Of a stretch of 10,967 nt of DNA, positions 6,834-10,967 are shown in pieces. Origin of the DNA: DATDPY01 sp964395765 (GTDB taxonomy: Bacteria > Bacteroidota > Bacteroidia > Cytophagales > Cyclobacteriaceae); assembly GCA_964395765.1 (NCBI GenBank), contig CAYNCU010000148.1:1-10967 (forward strand), read 5' to 3'. The first letter of the stretch is position 1, and each line of letters begins with the position of its first letter. Made by a program: the position numbers and the translations under genes. Under the pieces are notes generated by a model. That model had not been told where the DNA came from and ran no database searches. It saw nothing but the letters and a program-made list of their open reading frames with translations.

Positions 6834-8633
6834 ATGAAAAATTTTAAAACAACTGCAGGCTTATTGTTTGCATTCTTTTTTTCATTTCATGCCTATTCAC
6901 AGATAGACGATGGTGATTCCTCCACTAACAAACTGGACAAAATATTATTCACCGGTAAAATAGAAACCCTGCATAAAGAACCCATACCGGAAGCCTCCAT
7001 CAAAGTTTTCGTCAATGGCAAAGAACAGAGAATAATGACCAAGGAAGCTGATGAAAACCTGGGAACCCCTCCCGTTTATGCCCTGGATAATGAAGTAGAA
7101 TCATCTTCCAGCGGTGAATATACGGCCATCATATTCCTGCCTGCCAATACGGCAAGTACAGCCAAAATTACCCTTCGCGTCGACAAACCTTCTTATCACC
7201 CCATTGATATCCAGGTAAAATCCATTACCCCGCTTTCCGGGAAAGCCGGGCAATATATACATTATGAAAATGTAAGCCCGCAGCGCATGATCGGACCTGC
7301 TTTTTATATTTCCGCCCTGGTATTGATCCTGATTTACGTATTGATCTCATTTGATATTTTCCACCGTACCCTGGTGGCTTTGCTGGGTGCTTCCATCCTG
7401 TTATTTGTGAGTTATGTTTTCGGGCATTTTAACAGTAATTATTTCATCCTGTCCTTTGATAATGCCAAGAACTACATCGACTTCAACGTTATATTTCTTT
7501 TAATGGGCATGATGCTGATTGTAGGGATCATGAAGCGAACCGGCGTATTTCAATGGCTCGCCTATAAATCCTACCAGCTTGCCAAGGGCGATGTCTGGAA
7601 GCTGGCCATCATCCTGATGATTGTAACGGCGATAGTATCCGCATTTCTGGATAATGTCACCACCATGTTACTATTAACTCCGGTTTCCATCGAGATTGCC
7701 CTGGTATTAAGGATCAGCCCCTGGTCCATGCTTCTCCCGGAAGTTCTTGCCTCCAATTTGGGAGGTACCGCAACATTGATCGGCGACCCTCCCAATATCA
7801 TGATAGGATCCTACGCCAATCTGACCTTTGTTGATTTTCTTACAGGCTTAACACCGGTAGTAATTTTAGCTATGATCGCGTTGATTTTCATTATGAAATT
7901 TTACTATAATTCCGAATATAAAAAGGCTAATCTTTCTCCCGAAAAAATCGAGGATCTGATGAAAAAACTCCGGGAAGAATATAAGATAACAAACCTTAAG
8001 TTATTGCGGCATTCGCTTACCATACTCGGTTTTGTAATCCTGTTGTTTGTTGTACATGGGATCTTTCATATGGAACCCAGCATTCCTGCTTTAATTGGCG
8101 CCGCCCTGCTCATGATCAGCGCAGTTTTCATTGATAAAATCAATGTGGCTCACCTCATTGAAAGAGAAATTGAATGGCCTACTCTTGTATTCTTTATTAT
8201 GCTTTATATAATCGTGGGGGCCGCTGTCGAAACCGGCTTGATCCAGATGATTGCAGAATGGGTGGCACGGATCAGCGAAGGTAATTTTACGCTCGCCACC
8301 ATCATCATTGTCTGGGTCTCGGCCATTGCCAGCGCGATCATCGATAATATACCGTTTACCGCTACCATGTTGCCCATTGTGGGTTATCTTACACAGGCAA
8401 TCCCCAATTCACATTCTATCATTTTGTGGTGGGCGTTGGCCCTGGGCGCATGCTTCGGCGGTAATGGAACCTTGATCGGAGCTTCGGCCAATGTTGTCAC
8501 GGCCGGGCTGGCTGAAAAATCAGGTCATTCCATTTCATTTATCCAATTCCTTAAAGTTGGGTTCCCGGCAATGATCGCAACGGTGGCTATTGCAACCCTG
8601 TACCTGGTATTCATTATGCCCCATCTCTATTGA
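6834..8633 (+). CDS. P-protein-like (ArsB/NhaD, ion transporter superfamily) permease, copy 2, with extracytoplasmic N-terminal domain
   Basis: A second 599-residue permease, collinear with copy 1 with a one-residue offset. Residues 1-22 are a clear signal peptide (likely cut at AYS-Q). Residues 36-152 form the extracytoplasmic domain (KILFTGKIETLHKEPI; GEYTAIIFLPA), and the membrane core runs from about 154. Both signature pairs are intact: FLDNVTTMLLLTP (271-283) with SNLGGTATLIGDPPN (307-321), and IDNIPFTATMLP (503-514) with GGNGTLIGASANVV (542-555). Counting by eye, the core is about 80% identical to copy 1, the N-terminal domain about 60%, and the signal peptides are unrelated. Differences include Arg293 for Gly294, Val465 for Gln466 and Arg479 for Asn480 of copy 1. 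The start is supported by the equal length and the signal peptide. The spacer before it has a small hairpin (AGGCA/TGCCT, 6777-6793) and no clear ribosome site. The substrate is unknown. Confidence 0.88.
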   Translation: MKNFKTTAGLLFAFFFSFHAYSQIDDGDSSTNKLDKILFTGKIETLHKEPIPEASIKVFVNGKEQRIMTKEADENLGTPPVYALDNEVESSSSGEYTAIIFLPANTASTAKITLRVDKPSYHPIDIQVKSITPLSGKAGQYIHYENVSPQRMIGPAFYISALVLILIYVLISFDIFHRTLVALLGASILLFVSYVFGHFNSNYFILSFDNAKNYIDFNVIFLLMGMMLIVGIMKRTGVFQWLAYKSYQLAKGDVWKLAIILMIVTAIVSAFLDNVTTMLLLTPVSIEIALVLRISPWSMLLPEVLASNLGGTATLIGDPPNIMIGSYANLTFVDFLTGLTPVVILAMIALIFIMKFYYNSEYKKANLSPEKIEDLMKKLREEYKITNLKLLRHSLTILGFVILLFVVHGIFHMEPSIPALIGAALLMISAVFIDKINVAHLIEREIEWPTLVFFIMLYIIVGAAVETGLIQMIAEWVARISEGNFTLATIIIVWVSAIASAIIDNIPFTATMLPIVGYLTQAIPNSHSIILWWALALGACFGGNGTLIGASANVVTAGLAEKSGHSISFIQFLKVGFPAMIATVAIATLYLVFIMPHLY

Positions 8634-8763
8634 TTAACTTATTAATTTAAAAATCAGGTTTAGGGAATTTTAGTAATATGTTTTAAATTGCTTTTAATAA
8701 ATTTCAGATACGTAAACCGCTGTTAAAAACAATAAATCTGTAATAAAATAAAATGTTTCAGTA

Positions 8764-9225
8764 ATGGCTATCAATATTATAATCTGCGCTACCAAAGGAT
8801 CGGAAGAGTGTAAAAAAGCCGAAGACAAAGCTATTGAACTCGCTTTGGAAAATAATTCCAGGCTGATCTTTCTGTATATTATCGACGTGGAACAAATGGA
8901 AAAAGGAGGCGATGTCAGTGAAGGAGCTATAGAAGACATCGAGCCGGGCTTGAAAAACATTGGAAATATAATCCTGGAAAACGCCTCGGGAAAAGCGATT
9001 GAGAAAGGCATTCCACAGGATAAGATCCTTTCGGTAGAAACCATTGGAAATTTTTTAAATGAGATTAAAACGCACGTGGAAAACCATAAGGCGGATCTAT
9101 TTATCGTTGGACATTCACATGCAAAGGCCGGACTTCTTGAAAGACTCCTGCTAAGCAAGGACAAGCCTGAGGTTTTTGAAAAAAAAATCAAGGAAGTGCT
9201 GAAATGCCAGACCCTTGTGGTCTGA
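8764..9225 (+). CDS. Universal stress protein family protein with degenerate nucleotide-binding motif
   Basis: A 153-residue cytoplasmic protein with the UspA-type alpha/beta layout. A first strand INIIICAT (3-10) is followed by a helix of AEDKAIELALE type, a strand LIFLYIIDVEQ (34-44), a long middle helix region (54-81), a strand near DKILSVET (86-93), DLFIVGHSHAKAG (111-123) and a final strand CQTLVV (148-153). ATP-binding members carry an Asp after the first strand and a G-2x-G-9x-G-S/T loop. Here the Asp position reads Ala-Thr-Lys, and the loop keeps Gly116 but has His119 where the second Gly should be. The protein therefore probably does not bind ATP in the usual way. It begins 130 bases after permease copy 2, on the same strand. 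Usp proteins are often found beside ion transporters, so a regulatory link is plausible but unproven. Confidence 0.8.
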   Translation: MAINIIICATKGSEECKKAEDKAIELALENNSRLIFLYIIDVEQMEKGGDVSEGAIEDIEPGLKNIGNIILENASGKAIEKGIPQDKILSVETIGNFLNEIKTHVENHKADLFIVGHSHAKAGLLERLLLSKDKPEVFEKKIKEVLKCQTLVV

Positions 9226-9302
9226 AGAAATACGAATACTCTTCCTATCATTCCTATATAAGATATATCCGCAGCCCCGGGCTTTCCTGCTTTTCCATAA
9301 TC

Positions 9303-9317
9303 GAATAATAATTATTC
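9303..9317 (+). repeat. 15-base AT-rich palindrome upstream of the DedA gene
   Basis: GAATAAT (9303-9309) and ATTATTC (9311-9317) are exact inverted copies around one A. It lies 50 bases before the DedA start in the 142-base spacer after the usp gene. It could be an operator half-site pair, but AT-rich palindromes of this size arise by chance in such DNA. Confidence 0.35.
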
Positions 9318-9367
9318 AATTATGAAGGAATTCTATCAGCAGATTCCTAATTTCGCCCCTCAGGAAA

Positions 9368-9982
9368 ATGCAGCTTTTTATACAACAAATCACCCAATGG
9401 TATCTCGCCCATATTAATTACTGGACGGTCATGCTTTTAATGGCCGTTGAAAGTTCGTTTATTCCGTTCCCGTCCGAAATTATTATTCCACCGGCGGCCT
9501 ATAAAGCGGCTGTAGGGGAATTGAACATATACCTGGTTGTTCTGTCCGGAACGGTCGGGGCGCTGGCCGGGGCTTTATTCAATTATTATTTGGCGATAAC
9601 GCTGGGACGTAAAATAATCTATAAACTGGCCGATACCAGGCTGGCAACCATGCTTTTAGTCGATAAAAAGGCTGTTGAAAAAGCGGAGGCCTATTTTATC
9701 CGTCACGGAAATAGCGCTACCCTGATCGGACGATTTGTTCCGGCTATCCGACAGCTGATCTCCCTTCCCGCCGGACTGGCAAAAATGAAAATCGCCGATT
9801 TTATTATTTATACCGCCATCGGATCTGCCTTATGGAATATTATTCTTACTTTGTTGGGCTATTTTCTATATTCCCAGAAAAATATCCTTCACCGGTATTA
9901 TCTTGAAATTTCCTACGCCTTCCTCTTTGGAGGAATTGTTTTCCTATCCTACCTTGTTTACCGCGGATTGAAGAAAAAATAA
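9368..9982 (+). CDS. DedA family (SNARE-associated/VTT domain) inner-membrane protein
   Basis: A 204-residue polytopic membrane protein of normal DedA length. It carries both family signatures: ESSFIPFPSEIIIPPAA (residues 28-44, with Glu28, Pro33, Pro35 and Glu37) and GRFVPAIRQLISLPAGLAKM (121-140, with Arg122, Pro125 and Arg128). FIIYTAIGSALWN (145-157) follows. Hydrophobic segments lie at about 19-42, 53-76, 143-168 and 181-198, with re-entrant hairpins expected at the signature motifs. The C-terminus ends in a basic GLKKK tail. DedA proteins work in membrane homeostasis. Several members are implicated in recycling undecaprenyl phosphate or in phospholipid flipping, dependent on the proton or sodium gradient; which applies here is not visible. 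ATG 9368 is the first start that gives the canonical N-terminus. AGGAAA directly abuts it, too close for a normal Shine-Dalgarno spacing. Confidence 0.93.
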   Translation: MQLFIQQITQWYLAHINYWTVMLLMAVESSFIPFPSEIIIPPAAYKAAVGELNIYLVVLSGTVGALAGALFNYYLAITLGRKIIYKLADTRLATMLLVDKKAVEKAEAYFIRHGNSATLIGRFVPAIRQLISLPAGLAKMKIADFIIYTAIGSALWNIILTLLGYFLYSQKNILHRYYLEISYAFLFGGIVFLSYLVYRGLKKK

Positions 9983-10028
9983 AGGTTTCTTTTTATTGCG
10001 GGGTCATGTAAATTTTGACTCCATTATA

Positions 10029-10036
10029 TACCTTTG
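10029..10036 (+). promoter_or_regulatory. Bacteroidota-type -7 promoter element (TAnnTTTG) before purL
   Basis: TACCTTTG at 10029-10036 matches the TAnnTTTG element used by the primary sigma factor of Bacteroidota. A transcript starting about seven bases later would have a 5' leader of about 28 bases before the purL ATG. The matching TTTG upstream (10014-10017) is only 11 bases away, closer than the usual roughly 19-base spacing, so the -33 element is weak or different. Confidence 0.5.
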
Positions 10037-10070
10037 CCACCGTAATTCTGCCAATCCCTAAACATACAAG

Positions 10071-10967
10071 ATGATTTCATTTTTTCAGGGTCAGGGTACT
10101 ATTATTTATGCTGTCGAAAGCAGCGCTGACATCGGCCACGCCTCCATTGAAAAGCTGAACTGGCTTTTTAACGGCTCCTACCTTCCGAAAACCGAGATCG
10201 AAGGATATTTTACCGGCCCCAGGAAAGAAATGATCACCCCCTGGTCTACCAATGCCGTTGAAATCACCATCAATATGGGGATAGAAAATATCCGGAGAAT
10301 TGAGGAATTTCTCCAGGCTGAAGAAAATACCGACATCGATCGTATGCTTCAGGCTTTGTACAACAGGCTGAACCAGGAAATTTTCACCATTCATCATGAT
10401 CCGGATCCCATTATATTGATAGGGGATATTAAAACCTATAGTGAAAAAGAAGGACTGGCGCTCAATGATGACGAAATTAATTACCTGAATGAAGTCAGTA
10501 ACCAACTCGGCCGAAAACTTACCGACAGTGAAGTATTCGGATTTTCACAGGTAAATTCAGAACACTGCCGCCATAAGATCTTTAACGGCGCTTTTATTAT
10601 TGACGGAAAAGAAAACCGGGAATCACTTTTCAGTCTGATCCGGAAAACTTCACAGGTAAATCCCAATAAAATAATTTCCGCCTATAAAGACAATGTTGCT
10701 TTCATAGCAGGACCCGTGGTCGAACAATTTGCGCCTGCCAGGCAGGATATTCCGGATTACTTTTTCATCAAAGACTTTGAATCCGTAATTTCCCTTAAGG
10801 CCGAAACCCATAATTTTCCTACTACCGTTGAACCTTTTAACGGGGCTTCCACAGGCTCCGGTGGCGAAATCAGGGACCGGATGGCCGGCGGAAGAGGCAG
10901 TATTCCTCTTGCCGGCACCGCGGTATATATGGCCCCTTATTCCCGGTTGGAAAATAACAGGCCTTGG
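10071..10967 (+). CDS. purL: Phosphoribosylformylglycinamidine synthase, large form, 3'-truncated
   Basis: The frame runs from ATG 10071 to the last base of the window: 299 codons with no stop, so the gene continues outside. PurL converts FGAR, ATP and glutamine to FGAM in the fourth step of de novo purine synthesis in the cytoplasm. Visible regions are a PurS-like N-terminal domain (1 to about 130), including GPRKEMITPWSTNAVEI (49-65); the linker with QVNSEHCRHKIFNG (160-173) and SAYKDNVAFIAGP (203-215); and the start of the first AIR-synthase-like ATP domain with KAETHNFPTTVEPFNGAS (243-260) then GSGGEIRDRMAGGRG (262-276). These match the single-chain PurL of about 1200-1300 residues that carries its own glutamine amidotransferase. 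The amidotransferase part is beyond the window. The N-terminus is shorter than that of E. coli PurL and has the style of Bacteroidota proteins. The start is supported by homology and the upstream promoter element. Confidence 0.95.
   Translation, partial: MISFFQGQGTIIYAVESSADIGHASIEKLNWLFNGSYLPKTEIEGYFTGPRKEMITPWSTNAVEITINMGIENIRRIEEFLQAEENTDIDRMLQALYNRLNQEIFTIHHDPDPIILIGDIKTYSEKEGLALNDDEINYLNEVSNQLGRKLTDSEVFGFSQVNSEHCRHKIFNGAFIIDGKENRESLFSLIRKTSQVNPNKIISAYKDNVAFIAGPVVEQFAPARQDIPDYFFIKDFESVISLKAETHNFPTTVEPFNGASTGSGGEIRDRMAGGRGSIPLAGTAVYMAPYSRLENNRPW

Larger units (their letters stand above)
4743..8633 (+). repeat. Tandem gene duplication of the P-protein-like permease
   Basis: Two direct paralogues of exactly 1800 bases each (4743-6542 and 6834-8633), same strand, separated by 291 bases. 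The homology covers the entire coding regions after the signal peptide. The spacers before the two copies do not resemble each other by eye, and the codons have diverged widely, so the duplication is old rather than recent or an assembly artefact. Confidence 0.9.

Noticed and set aside
4743..8633. Assembly duplication as the explanation of the two similar permeases
   Set aside because: The copies differ at many codons, have different signal peptides and different flanks, so they are genuine diverged paralogues.
8694..9251. Minus-strand open frame of 185 codons opposite the usp gene
   Set aside because: It is a Ser/Phe-rich translation fully antisense to a recognisable Usp gene with no family resemblance; a shadow of the real gene.
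9271..9296. GCAGCCCCGGGCTTTCCTGCTTTT after the usp gene as a terminator
   Set aside because: The inner stem leaves a one- to three-base loop and the outer arm is only GCAG/CTGC; pairing is not convincing by eye.
10077..10505. Minus-strand open frame of 142 codons opposite the start of purL
   Set aside because: The plus strand encodes unmistakable PurL here; the antisense frame has no recognisable domain.

Overview
The window looks like a chromosomal segment from a member of the Bacteroidota. The evidence is the N-terminal style of its large PurL, a secreted S9 peptidase and YceI-like protein of the type common in that phylum, the lack of clear Shine-Dalgarno sites, AT-rich spacers, and one perfect TAnnTTTG (-7 type) promoter element in front of purL. 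All supported genes lie on the plus strand. No mobile element, tRNA, rRNA or CRISPR array was seen.

Layout. Positions 1-1146 hold the 3' part of an outer-membrane beta-barrel (porin-like) gene, closed by a strong intrinsic terminator. Next come a secreted YceI-like protein (1240-1890) and an exported S9 prolyl-oligopeptidase-family serine peptidase with an intact catalytic triad (1972-4338). A 404-base gene-free gap (4339-4742) carries several hairpins. It is followed by two tandem paralogous permeases of 599 residues each (4743-6542 and 6834-8633). They belong to the ArsB/NhaD/P-protein branch of the ion transporter superfamily and closely resemble, as recalled, the animal melanosomal P protein (OCA2). 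Each has a signal-peptide-like N-terminus and an extra-cytoplasmic domain of about 120 residues before the membrane core. Then come a degenerate universal stress protein (8764-9225), a DedA-family membrane protein (9368-9982) and the first 299 codons of a large purL (10071 to the window end).

How the genes may work together. The permease pair, the stress protein and the DedA protein form a same-strand run that suggests a module for ion or lipid-carrier homeostasis at the inner membrane. The spacers (291, 130 and 142 bases) are wide enough that each gene may have its own promoter, so operon membership is not shown. The porin, YceI and S9 genes are envelope or secreted functions, and purL is housekeeping purine synthesis. 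The most unusual feature is the duplicated P-protein-like permease with its conserved extracytoplasmic domain. Its substrate cannot be read from sequence.
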